From Hymenobacter yonginensis (lineage in GTDB: Bacteria; Bacteroidota; Bacteroidia; Cytophagales; Hymenobacteraceae): a stretch of 64,000 nucleotides of DNA. Made by a program: the position numbers and the translations under genes. Location of the stretch: positions 806,001-870,000 of the forward strand of contig NZ_CP115396.1 of the NCBI RefSeq assembly GCF_027625995.1, given 5' to 3'. The notes under the pieces are model-generated. The model was given only the letters and a program-made list of their open reading frames with translations. It was not told the DNA's origin and ran no database searches. Positions 25,857 to 32,642 of the stretch are shown here, one piece after another. The first letter of the stretch is position 1; every line of letters begins with the position of its first letter.

Positions 25857-26660
25857 ATGAGCGAAGCAACCAAGACCATCAAAGAGCCGGTTCGCAAGAC
25901 CAAAGTAGAGAGCTTTGACATCTCGCGCTCCGACGAGACGCTGCACTTGGCGACTGACTTGGCCAAGTTCATCAAGGAAAACAAGCTCACGACCACCGTG
26001 CAGGGCAAGGAGTTCGTGAACGTGGAAGGCTGGCAGTATGCCGGCTCGCGCCTGGGCATCGTGCCCATCGTCGACCACGTGATTAACGTGTCCACGGACC
26101 AGGAAATTAAGTACCAGGCCAAGGTGACGCTGTTCGACATGAAGTCGGGCCACACGGTAGGGGCGGGCTTCGCCATCTGCTCCAATAAAGAGCAGGGCAA
26201 GAAGTTCTACCAGGAGTTTGCCATTATGAGCATGGCCCAGACCCGGGCCATCGGCAAGGCTTACCGCAACATCCTGGCCTGGATTATCCGCGCCGCCGGC
26301 TACGAGCCCACGCCGGCCGAGGAAATGGACTACGGCGGAAACTCGCCTGCTGCCGCGCAGCCCGCTATGGCTGTGGTGCCGGCTTCGGCGCCGGCCGTTG
26401 TATCTGCTGAAGCTCCGGCCCCCATGAAAGCTGTAGCCGCCGACGCGCCTGCTGCTGAGGTTTCGGCTCCGGCCTACGCTTCGGCATCGCAGAAAGAGGA
26501 AATCATCCGGTTGCTGAACCATCCGGTCATCTCGCGCCCCGAGAAAACCAAGATGCTGCTCAACATCAACCGCCTCGATGAGGAGCGCGCCACCCAGGCC
26601 ATTGCCAAGCTCCGCAAGGCCATTGAGGACCGTGAGAACGGCCAGGCCGCTGCCGCCTAA
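25857..26660 (+). CDS. Unassigned conserved-looking protein, possibly related to phage ssDNA-annealing proteins
   Basis: A 267-residue soluble protein that I cannot assign to a named family with confidence. Residues about 15-165 form one compact domain rich in beta-strand pattern (VNVEGWQYAGSRLGIVPIVD, KYQAKVTLFDMKSGHTVGAG). It ends in SMAQTRAIGKAYRNILAWI followed by IRAAGYEPTPAEEM. This last block recalls the alanine/arginine helix of phage and ICE recombination (ERF/Rad52-like) proteins. An Ala/Pro linker (about 170-205) leads to a small helical C-terminal domain (KEEIIRLLNHPVISRPEKTK), also typical of such proteins. It is monocistronic with its own promoter and terminator, upstream of recQ, and no phage genes are near. 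The recombination idea is inference only. Confidence 0.55.
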   Translation: MSEATKTIKEPVRKTKVESFDISRSDETLHLATDLAKFIKENKLTTTVQGKEFVNVEGWQYAGSRLGIVPIVDHVINVSTDQEIKYQAKVTLFDMKSGHTVGAGFAICSNKEQGKKFYQEFAIMSMAQTRAIGKAYRNILAWIIRAAGYEPTPAEEMDYGGNSPAAAQPAMAVVPASAPAVVSAEAPAPMKAVAADAPAAEVSAPAYASASQKEEIIRLLNHPVISRPEKTKMLLNINRLDEERATQAIAKLRKAIEDRENGQAAAA

Positions 26661-26682
26661 ATACACCCCACTACATATATCG

Positions 26683-26712
26683 AAAGCCCGGTGCCGCTTG
26701 GTGCCGGGCTTT
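26683..26712 (+). terminator. Terminator after the unassigned 267-aa gene
   Basis: A 9-bp stem (AAAGCCCGG with CCGGGCTTT, extendable) lies 22 bp past the stop and is followed by seven T residues. Confidence 0.8.
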
Positions 26713-26742
26713 TTTTGTGCCCGGCGAAGCGGCGCTTCGCAT

Positions 26743-26750
26743 TACTTTTG
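26743..26750 (+). promoter_or_regulatory. -7 element of recQ
   Basis: TACTTTTG matches TAnnTTTG exactly and ends 4 bp before the recQ ATG. Transcription should start at or within a few bases of the start codon, predicting a leaderless or nearly leaderless mRNA. No well-spaced -33 TTG was found. Confidence 0.5.
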
Positions 26751-26754
26751 CGCC

Positions 26755-28677
26755 ATGCCCGAGCACGCCACCGACGATATTCTGCACGTACTGCGCCAAC
26801 ACTGGGGCCATGCGGCGTTCCGGCCGCTGCAGGAAGACATTATCCGGTCGGTGCTGGCGGGGCAGGATACGCTGGCGCTGCTGCCTACCGGCGGCGGCAA
26901 AAGCATCTGCTTCCAGGTGCCGGCGTTGGCCCGGCCGGGGCTGTGCGTGGTGGTGTCGCCGCTGATTGCGCTGATGAAGGACCAGGTGGAAAACCTGCGC
27001 AAGCGCGGCATCAAGGCCGAGGCGGTGTTTTCGGGCATGAGCCACCAGGAAATCGACCAGACCCTGGACAACTGCGTGTACGGGCCGGTGAAGTTTCTGT
27101 ACGTGAGCCCCGAGCGGCTGCAGACCGACATGTTCCGGGCCCGGGTGGGCCGCATGAAGGTGAGTCTGCTGGCCATCGACGAGGCCCACTGCCTGTCGCA
27201 GTGGGGCTACGATTTCCGGCCGCCGTATCTGCAGATTGCGGCGCTGCGTGAGCTGCTGCCCGGTGTGCCGTGCATTGCCCTCACGGCCACGGCCACCGAG
27301 CAGGTGAAGCTGGATATCGTGGAAAAGCTGCTGTTCCGGCTCGGCCACCGCGTGTTTCAGCAGAGCTTTGCCCGTCCCAACCTGTCGTATTCGGCGCTGG
27401 CTACCGAGGACAAGCTGCGCCGGCTGCTGGAAGTGGTGCGGGGCGTGGGGGCCGGCAAAACCAGTATCGTGTACGCCCGCACCCGCCGCCAGACCGAAGA
27501 CACGGCCGCCTACCTGCAGCAGCAGGGCGTGCGCGCCGCCGTCTACCACGCCGGCCTGCCCAGTGACCAGCGCACCCGCACCCAGCAGGACTGGATGCAG
27601 AACCGCATCCACTGCATCGTAGCTACCAACGCCTTCGGGATGGGCATCGACAAGCCCGACGTGCGGCTGGTGGTACACCTGGAGGCGCCCGACAACCTGG
27701 AGGCCTACTACCAGGAAGCCGGCCGCGCCGGCCGCGACGAGAAATACGCCTTTGCCGTGCTGCTGCAGGGCCCCAACGATGCCGCCGAGCTGCGCCGCCG
27801 CACCCAGCAGGCCTACCCGCCGCTGGACACCGTGCGCCGCGTGTACCAGGCGCTGGCTAACTTCTCGCGCACGGCCGTAGGCGGCGGCGAGCTGGTAGCC
27901 TTCGACTTCGACATTCAGCACTTCGCCGAAACCTACCGCATCAAGGCCCTCGACGCCCACAACAGCCTCCGCACCCTGGCCCGGGAAGGCTTTGTGCAGC
28001 TGAACGAGGCCGTGAACACGCCTGCCCGGGTCCACATCCCCATCGACCACCAGGACCTGTACCGGTTTCAGGTGGCCAACGCCCAGCACGACCAGCTCAT
28101 CAAGAGTCTGCTGCGCTTCAACGGCGGGGAGCTGTTCAGCGGGTTTCAGCGGATTTCGGAAAACAGCCTGGCGCAGCACCTCAAGCTTAGCGTGGTGGAC
28201 GTGCGCAAAACGCTGGTATTCCTGCACCGCTCGGGCATTATTCAGTACCAGCCGCGGCAGGAGTCGCCGCAGGCCCTGTTCACTACCCCGCGCTTCGATG
28301 CCGACAAGCTGCCGCTAGACCAGAAGCGCCTGACGCAGGCCCGCGACCTGGCCCTGCACAAAACCGAGGCTGTGGTGCGCTACGCCGCCGGAGGACGCTG
28401 CCGCCAGCAGCTGCTACTAGAGTATTTCGGCGAGCTGGACGCGCCGCCCTGCCGCGTCTGCGACTTCTGCCTGGCCGAGAAGAAAGCACGCCAGGCGCCC
28501 GCCTCGTCCGCCGACCTGCGCCAGCAGCTGCTCAATCTGCTCAAAGCCACGCCCCAAACGCCCCGCGAAATCCTCGCGCAGTTCGCGCCCGGCCAAGCCA
28601 CGGCCGTCACGGAGCAGCTGCGGGAGCTGGTGGAGCTGGGCGAGCTGGCGTACGCGCCGGATGGGCGGCTGGGGTAG
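26755..28677 (+). CDS. recQ: ATP-dependent DNA helicase RecQ, short form
   Basis: A 640-residue superfamily 2 helicase; the ATG at 26755 matches the family N-terminus (HVLRQHWGHAAFRPLQEDII). It has Walker A LPTGGGKS (Lys49), DEAH at 142-145 in AIDEAHCLSQWGYDFRP, motif IV-VI regions (YARTRRQTE, ATNAFGMGIDKPDVR, QEAGRAGRD) and a winged-helix (NSLAQHLKLSVVDVRKTL). A C-terminal zinc site follows: Cys549, Cys566, Cys569, Cys572. The order is unusual: the Cys cluster follows the winged-helix-like block. There is no HRDC domain; the last 70 residues are a small helical module (LRQQLLNLLKATPQTPREIL). It unwinds forked or recombination DNA 3'-5'. Long in-frame codons before 26755 are overlap with the previous gene. 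Confidence 0.93.
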   Translation: MPEHATDDILHVLRQHWGHAAFRPLQEDIIRSVLAGQDTLALLPTGGGKSICFQVPALARPGLCVVVSPLIALMKDQVENLRKRGIKAEAVFSGMSHQEIDQTLDNCVYGPVKFLYVSPERLQTDMFRARVGRMKVSLLAIDEAHCLSQWGYDFRPPYLQIAALRELLPGVPCIALTATATEQVKLDIVEKLLFRLGHRVFQQSFARPNLSYSALATEDKLRRLLEVVRGVGAGKTSIVYARTRRQTEDTAAYLQQQGVRAAVYHAGLPSDQRTRTQQDWMQNRIHCIVATNAFGMGIDKPDVRLVVHLEAPDNLEAYYQEAGRAGRDEKYAFAVLLQGPNDAAELRRRTQQAYPPLDTVRRVYQALANFSRTAVGGGELVAFDFDIQHFAETYRIKALDAHNSLRTLAREGFVQLNEAVNTPARVHIPIDHQDLYRFQVANAQHDQLIKSLLRFNGGELFSGFQRISENSLAQHLKLSVVDVRKTLVFLHRSGIIQYQPRQESPQALFTTPRFDADKLPLDQKRLTQARDLALHKTEAVVRYAAGGRCRQQLLLEYFGELDAPPCRVCDFCLAEKKARQAPASSADLRQQLLNLLKATPQTPREILAQFAPGQATAVTEQLRELVELGELAYAPDGRLG

Positions 28678-28702
28678 GAATTTATTGGCGCCTTACAGGA
28701 AT

Positions 28703-28833
28703 GGCTCCGGTCCGGCGGCTTTTTTCAGCCGTCGGGCCGGTTGCCGATTGAACGACATAGGGTGCACAGTAGTAAGCAACGTCAGCTTACAGCGACCGGT
28801 CCGACGGCTGAAAAAAGCCGCCGGACCGGAGCC
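28703..28833. repeat. Nested inverted repeat after recQ
   Basis: Two 40-bp arms (28703-28742 and 28794-28833) are inverted copies with two or three mismatches. Each arm itself contains a hairpin (CGGCGGCT, T-rich loop, AGCCGTCG), so the element can form a double cruciform. The 51-bp centre is non-coding. It may help terminate recQ transcription, but its structure suggests a dispersed repeat. Confidence 0.7.
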
Positions 28834-28854
28834 GATGCACTGTGCTAACACCCA

Positions 28855-28903
28855 AAAAGCCGCCCCGGCCGCGCCTGAAACAGGCACAGCCGGGGCGGCT
28901 TTT
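28855..28903. terminator. Terminator of the DJ-1/PfpI gene
   Basis: A perfect 15-bp GC-rich stem (AAAAGCCGCCCCGGC and complement, 19-nt loop) with A-run and T-run flanks. It lies 17 bp past the minus-strand stop codon and can also stop readthrough from recQ. Confidence 0.85.
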
Positions 28904-28920
28904 CTTGAGGAAGCTCGAAG

Positions 28921-29601
28921 TTATTTCTTCAGCAGTTTCAGCAGCTCCTCAGCGGCCGGCTCCGACGAGGCGGGGTTTTGGCCGGTAATCAGGTTGCCGG
29001 CTTTCACTACGTAAGGAGCCCAGTCGGCGCCTTTGGAGTAGTCGCCGCCGTTCTGCTTCAGCATGTCTTCCACCAGGAAAGGCACCACGTTGGTCAGCTG
29101 CACGGCTTCTTCCTCGGTATTTGTGAAGCCCGCTACCGATTTGCCTTTCACCAGCGGCTCGCCGTTGGCGTCTTTCACGTGGCGCAGCACGCCGGGGGCG
29201 TGGCATACGGCCGCTACCGGTTTGCCGGCGGCGTAGAAGTTCTCAATCAGCTCGATGGACTTTTTGTCCTCGGCCAAATCCCACAGCGGGCCGTGGCCGC
29301 CGGGGTAGAACACGGCGTCGAAATCAGCAGCGTTTACCGTGTCCAGCTTCACGGTGCTGGCCAGGGCCTGCTGGGCGTCGGTGTCGGCTTTGAAGCGCTT
29401 GGTGGCGTCGGTCTGGGCGCTGGGGTCGTCGCTCTTAGGGTCGAGGGGCGGCTGGCCACCGGCCGGCGAGGCCAGGGTGAGCGTGGCGCCGGCATCCTTG
29501 AACACGTAGTAGGGAGCGGCAAATTCTTCCAGCCAGAAGCCGGTTTTATGTCCTGTGTCGCCCAACTGGTCGTGGGACGTCAATACCATCAGAATGTTCA
29601 T
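28921..29601 (-). CDS. DJ-1/PfpI family protein (Hsp31-like class I GATase fold)
   Basis: A 226-residue protein; ATG 29601 gives the family N-terminus MNILMVLTSHDQLGDTGHKT. The nucleophile-elbow cysteine lies in AVCHAPGVLRHV, preceded by the acidic residue in GFWLEEFAAPYYVF and by FYPGGHGPLWDL. This is the Hsp31-like branch, members of which act as glyoxalase III or protein deglycase/chaperone on methylglyoxal damage; the exact activity is debated. It lies beside redox-stress genes, which fits a detoxification role. The long in-frame extension to 29670 overlaps a repeat and is not used. Confidence 0.88.
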   Translation of the reverse strand: MNILMVLTSHDQLGDTGHKTGFWLEEFAAPYYVFKDAGATLTLASPAGGQPPLDPKSDDPSAQTDATKRFKADTDAQQALASTVKLDTVNAADFDAVFYPGGHGPLWDLAEDKKSIELIENFYAAGKPVAAVCHAPGVLRHVKDANGEPLVKGKSVAGFTNTEEEAVQLTNVVPFLVEDMLKQNGGDYSKGADWAPYVVKAGNLITGQNPASSEPAAEELLKLLKK

Positions 29602-29642
29602 GGTTGTGGGAAAAAGGGGTGAAAAACGGGTGTTGAACGGCC

Positions 29643-29724
29643 GTAGCGCGAACTGTGTAGTTCGCGCCATTGCGCCGTTTGGGCGGCTGTCGTTCGGGGG
29701 CGCGAACTACACAGTTCGCGCTAC
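29643..29724. repeat. Perfect 26-bp inverted repeat with hairpin arms
   Basis: Arms 29643-29668 and 29699-29724 are exact reverse complements, and each arm is itself a palindrome (GCGCGAACT, GTGT, AGTTCGCGC). The spacer is 30 bp. It fills most of the gap between the DJ-1 and monooxygenase genes. The perfect conservation suggests recent spread or functional constraint. Confidence 0.75.
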
Positions 29725-29729
29725 TGCTT

Positions 29730-30050
29730 TTACTTGCCCTGGACGGGCAGCAGGCGGTAGAAAGATGTTTTGCGCTCGGCCAGCAGCGGCACTATCCGGC
29801 CCAGCACGAGGTCCTGGAAATGGGGCGCGGCGCGGTGCGCAATCTGGGCTTCCTGGTTGGCGTACTGCTCATACACGAAGAAGCGCCCGGGCTCGTCGGC
29901 CGACTCGTGGGCAATGTAGAGCAGGTTGCCGGGCTCGTGCTGGCGCACGGCGGCGGCAGCTTGCATCAGCAGGTCGCGCACGGTGTCGATGTGCTCGGTG
30001 GGCACCAGCCACTCGGCGGCCACGCAATAGATTTCAGCTTGGTTTGCCAT
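29730..30050 (-). CDS. ABM-domain protein (putative quinol monooxygenase, YgiN-like)
   Basis: A 106-residue protein with the antibiotic biosynthesis monooxygenase (ABM) fold pattern: an N-terminal strand (IYCVAAEWLV), a helix (DTVRDLLMQAAAAVRQ), EPGNLLYIAHESADEPGRF, the strand FFVYEQYANQEA, and the helix IAHRAAPHFQDLV. Such small dimers act as cofactor-free monooxygenases on quinols or merely bind aromatics; the residue pattern cannot decide. It lies 30 bp downstream of the oxidoreductase gene on the same strand, suggesting one transcript, possibly for dealing with quinones or electrophiles. Confidence 0.82.
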   Translation of the reverse strand: MANQAEIYCVAAEWLVPTEHIDTVRDLLMQAAAAVRQHEPGNLLYIAHESADEPGRFFVYEQYANQEAQIAHRAAPHFQDLVLGRIVPLLAERKTSFYRLLPVQGK

Positions 30051-30080
30051 GAAAAGCGGGAGTTGAAAGGAGGAAAAAAG

Positions 30081-31076
30081 CTAGGCTACATTCACGATGG
30101 CCTTGCCGGTGTTGTCGCCCTGAAACAAGCCCAGGAACGCCGCCGGAATCTGGTCGAAGCCGTCGGTGATGGTTTCCTCGAACTTCAGCTTGCCCTGGCC
30201 ATACCACTCCGTGAGCTTGGCCACGCCTTCGGGCCACTGCGGCAGGTAGTCGCTCACGATGAAGCCCTGCAGCTTGGTGCTGGTTTTGAGCAGCTTGCCC
30301 TCGGGGCGCAGGCCTACGGGTGCTTCGGTGGTGTTGTAGGTGGAAATCTGGCCGCAGAGCGCAATACGAGCGTGCTTGTTCAGCAGGTCGTACACGGCGT
30401 CGGTGATGGGGCCGCCCACGTTGTCGAAGTAGCAGTCGACGCCATTGGGGGCGGCGGCGGCCAGGGCTTCGGCAATGTTGGCGGTTTTGTAGTTGATGGC
30501 TTCATCGAAGCCCAGCTCTTTCAGGTAGGCCACTTTCTCGTCGGAGCCGGCGGTGCCAATCACGCGGCAGCCCTGGATTTTGGCCAGCTGGCCTACCACC
30601 ATGCCCACCGCGCCGGCCGCGCCCGATACCACTACCGTTTCGCCCGCTTTGGGCTGGCAGATATCGAGCAGCCCGAAGTAGGCCGTGAGGCCGGGCATGC
30701 CCAGCAGCCCCAGGAAGTAGCTCACCGGCGCCTTGTCGGTCGGAATCCGGTTCAGGCTTTTGCCGTCCGCAACGCTGTGCTGCTGCCAGGGCAGGTTGCC
30801 CACCACTACGCTGCCCACGGGCAGCGCGTCGGACTGGCTTTCCACTACCTCGGCCACCACGCCACCCGCAATCGGCTGGCCCACCTCAAACGGCGCCACA
30901 TACGACTTGGCGGCGCTCATCCGGCCGCGCATGTACGGGTCAACCGACACGTAGCGGGTTTTCAGCAGCACCTGGCCGGCCGCCAGCGGCGGCAGCTCCA
31001 GCGTTTCAAATCGGAACTGTTCGGCGGTCGGCGTGCCCTGGGGGCGGCTGGCCAGCACAATGGCTTGGGTTTTCAT
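30081..31076 (-). CDS. NADP-dependent zinc-independent MDR oxidoreductase (CurA/leukotriene B4 dehydrogenase type)
   Basis: A 331-residue medium-chain reductase with start at 31076 (MKTQAIVLASRPQGTPTAEQ). It contains VDPYMRGRMS (family N-terminal block), GLLGMPGLTAYFGLLDI, the Rossmann motif VVSGAAGAVGMVVGQLAKI, GTAGSDEKVAYLKELGFDEAINYKT, and DCYFDNVGG. The absence of zinc ligands and the YMRGRMS motif place it with NADPH-dependent alkenal or double-bond reductases, which reduce reactive alpha,beta-unsaturated carbonyls. It sits between the ohr and ABM genes and may remove lipid-peroxidation products. A terminator lies between it and ohr, so co-transcription with ohrR-ohr may be partial. Confidence 0.92.
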   Translation of the reverse strand: MKTQAIVLASRPQGTPTAEQFRFETLELPPLAAGQVLLKTRYVSVDPYMRGRMSAAKSYVAPFEVGQPIAGGVVAEVVESQSDALPVGSVVVGNLPWQQHSVADGKSLNRIPTDKAPVSYFLGLLGMPGLTAYFGLLDICQPKAGETVVVSGAAGAVGMVVGQLAKIQGCRVIGTAGSDEKVAYLKELGFDEAINYKTANIAEALAAAAPNGVDCYFDNVGGPITDAVYDLLNKHARIALCGQISTYNTTEAPVGLRPEGKLLKTSTKLQGFIVSDYLPQWPEGVAKLTEWYGQGKLKFEETITDGFDQIPAAFLGLFQGDNTGKAIVNVA

Positions 31077-31106
31077 AGCGTGGGGAAAAAGGGCGAGGGA
31101 AAAATT

Positions 31107-31140
31107 AACCGTCATCCCGAGGTTGCTCAGGATGACGGTT
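31107..31140 (-). terminator. Terminator after the second ohr
   Basis: A perfect 11-bp stem (AACCGTCATCC and complement) lies 22 bp past the ohr stop, with AATTTTT following on the minus strand. It separates ohrR-ohr from the oxidoreductase gene. Confidence 0.75.
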
Positions 31141-31162
31141 ATACTGCAGACCAGGAAGCTGG

Positions 31163-31600
31163 TTACGCGGCTTCGGTGGTGGTGGTCAGGTTCACCTCGA
31201 TGTTGCCGCGGGTAGCGCGCGAGTAGGGGCAGATGCCGTGGGCGGCCTGCACCAGCTCTTCGGCCTGGGCCTGCTCTACGCCGGGGATGTTGATGTGCAG
31301 ATCGGCCGAAATGCCGTAGCCGCCGTCTTCCGCCTGGCCGAAACCAATCAGGGCTTCCACCGTCACGCCGTCGAGCTTCACCTTGGCCTGGCGGGCGGCT
31401 ACGCCCAGCGCACCCTCGAAGCACGAGGCATAGGCGGCGGCAAACAGCTGCTCGGGGTTGGTGGAGTTCGGCTTGCCGGGGCCGCCCATTTCCTTGGGCG
31501 TGCTCAGCGGAATGTTGATTACCTCATCTTTGGACGTAACCTGGCCGTCGCGGCCACCTTTAGCTTTTGCCTGTGCGGTGAAGACTTTGTTGATTTTCAT
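31163..31600 (-). CDS. ohr: Organic hydroperoxide resistance protein (Ohr), OhrR-linked copy
   Basis: A 145-residue Ohr protein from ATG 31600. The redox pair is Cys60 (AAAYASCFEGAL) and Cys124 (AHGICPYS). The KVFTAQAKAKGGRDGQVTS start and STNPEQLFAAAYASCFEGAL core match canonical Ohr more closely than the stand-alone copy at 21403. It reduces organic peroxides in the cytoplasm. It lies 43 bp downstream of the ohrR gene in the same orientation, so OhrR most likely represses its own operon and releases it on peroxide stress. Confidence 0.94.
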   Translation of the reverse strand: MKINKVFTAQAKAKGGRDGQVTSKDEVINIPLSTPKEMGGPGKPNSTNPEQLFAAAYASCFEGALGVAARQAKVKLDGVTVEALIGFGQAEDGGYGISADLHINIPGVEQAQAEELVQAAHGICPYSRATRGNIEVNLTTTTEAA

Positions 31601-31643
31601 CGGGTAAGAAATGAAGGGAAGAGAAAAAAAAGCCGGCCCGGAC

Positions 31644-32096
31644 TCAGGACAGCCGAATGAGTAGTTGTTGAAGCTGGGTGCGCAGGGCCTCAAACTCGGC
31701 GGGCGACATGCCCAGCCTGGCGAATAGGGCCTCCGGAACGTGGCAGGCGCGCTGCTGCAGCTCGCGGCCGGCCGGCAGCAGGCCAATGATGACGGAACGC
31801 TCGTCGCGCGGGTCGCGGCGGCGGCTCACCCACTGCTTCTGCTCCAGCCGCTTGAGCAGCGGCGTGAGTGTGCCCGAGTCGAGCAGCAGGTTGTCGCCCA
31901 GTGCCTTCACGGTCAGCTCGCCATGCTCCCAGAGCAGCAGCAGCACTAGGTATTGCGGATAGGTAAGGTCCAGCTCCTGCAGATAGGGCTGGTAGGCCTT
32001 GGTCAACATCCTGGAAACCGCATAGATCGGGAAGCACAGCTGGCTTTCCAGTTTCAGCAGCGTTTCGTCGGAAGGAAGGGAGGGATTGTCGCTCAT
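31644..32096 (-). CDS. ohrR: MarR-family peroxide-sensing repressor OhrR
   Basis: A 150-residue winged-helix protein closely resembling OhrR. It has the conserved peroxide-sensing Cys21 in LESQLCFPIYA, the helix LDLTYPQYLVLLLLWEH, the recognition region LLLDSGTLTPLLKRLEQ and the wing RRDPRDERSVIIGL. Oxidation of this cysteine by organic peroxides is known to release OhrR from DNA. It contains no further cysteine suited to a Cys-Cys (2-Cys) mechanism apart from Cys in the C-terminal QQRACHVPEALF, so either mode is possible. It is first gene of the ohrR-ohr unit, with a candidate operator upstream at 32144-32162. Confidence 0.93.
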   Translation of the reverse strand: MSDNPSLPSDETLLKLESQLCFPIYAVSRMLTKAYQPYLQELDLTYPQYLVLLLLWEHGELTVKALGDNLLLDSGTLTPLLKRLEQKQWVSRRRDPRDERSVIIGLLPAGRELQQRACHVPEALFARLGMSPAEFEALRTQLQQLLIRLS

Positions 32097-32143
32097 GGGT
32101 TTCGGAATAGTAAACTGGCTGTGGTTGTGTAATGTTTAGTTGT

Positions 32144-32162
32144 GCGCAATTAATTATTGCGC
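32144..32162. promoter_or_regulatory. Candidate OhrR operator
   Basis: A palindrome with 7-bp arms (GCGCAAT, central TAATT, ATTGCGC) lies 48 bp upstream of ohrR. Its AATTNAATT-like core and size resemble known MarR/OhrR operators, supporting autoregulation of the ohrR-ohr unit. Confidence 0.5.
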
Positions 32163-32198
32163 TTTGTGACAAGTGTCTGATAGACAGGCATAAAAAAA

Positions 32199-32228
32199 GA
32201 GTCGTTTCCCCAAACGAGGAAACGACTC
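32199..32228 (-). terminator. Terminator after the rhodanese gene
   Basis: A perfect 11-bp stem (GAGTCGTTTCC and complement) is followed by seven U residues on the minus strand, 21 bp past the stop codon. Confidence 0.85.
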
Positions 32229-32249
32229 CAATAGATACAGCCGAAAAAG

Positions 32250-32549
32250 CTACGCCTGCTGGTAGGCCTGGAAGCCGCCGAGCAGGTTGCGAACCTGCAT
32301 AAAGCCCTGCTGGGTGAGGTACGCTTTGGCCGAGGTGGAGCGGCCGCCGCTTTTGCAGTGCACAATGATTTCCTGGTCTTTGAGGTCTTCCAGCTCTTCC
32401 AGCTTCTGGGGCAGCGTGTTAAGCGGGATATTCTGGCTGCCTTCGATGCGGCCTTCCTCGTTTTCCCAGGGCTCGCGCACGTCAATAATGGTAGGTTTTT
32501 CGCCAGCGGCCTGGCGTTGTTTTAGCTCGGCAGGAGTTATATCGGCCAT
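32250..32549 (-). CDS. Single-domain rhodanese-like protein
   Basis: A 99-residue rhodanese domain from ATG 32549 (MADITPAELKQRQAAGEKPT). It shows IIDVREPWENEEGRI, the GSQNIPL block and the active-site loop VHCKSGGRS, with the catalytic cysteine. It is a likely sulfurtransferase or persulfide carrier in the cytoplasm, of the GlpE/PspE-like single-domain size. It stands alone between the peroxide-response unit and the T9SS cargo gene; the in-frame extension to 32624 is not needed. Confidence 0.9.
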   Translation of the reverse strand: MADITPAELKQRQAAGEKPTIIDVREPWENEEGRIEGSQNIPLNTLPQKLEELEDLKDQEIIVHCKSGGRSTSAKAYLTQQGFMQVRNLLGGFQAYQQA

Positions 32550-32642
32550 AGGGCTATGTGAAGGGTTGTGGAAGGAAAATTGTGGAGCGTAAAGGTGGCA
32601 AAACTCCACATAAGTACCACGCAAAAAGGGCCCGCAGATTAT

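Noticed and set aside
26671-28227. 518-codon open frame on the - strand opposite recQ
   Set aside because: His/Gln/Val-rich shadow without motifs; recQ has all helicase motifs on the + strand.
28703-29724. Two neighbouring inverted repeats as the ends of an insertion sequence
   Set aside because: The two pairs are different sequences and enclose an intact DJ-1-type gene, with no transposase between them.
21403-32162. The two ohr genes as a recent duplication
   Set aside because: They differ in sequence, tail and regulation; both look like independent, older members of the family.
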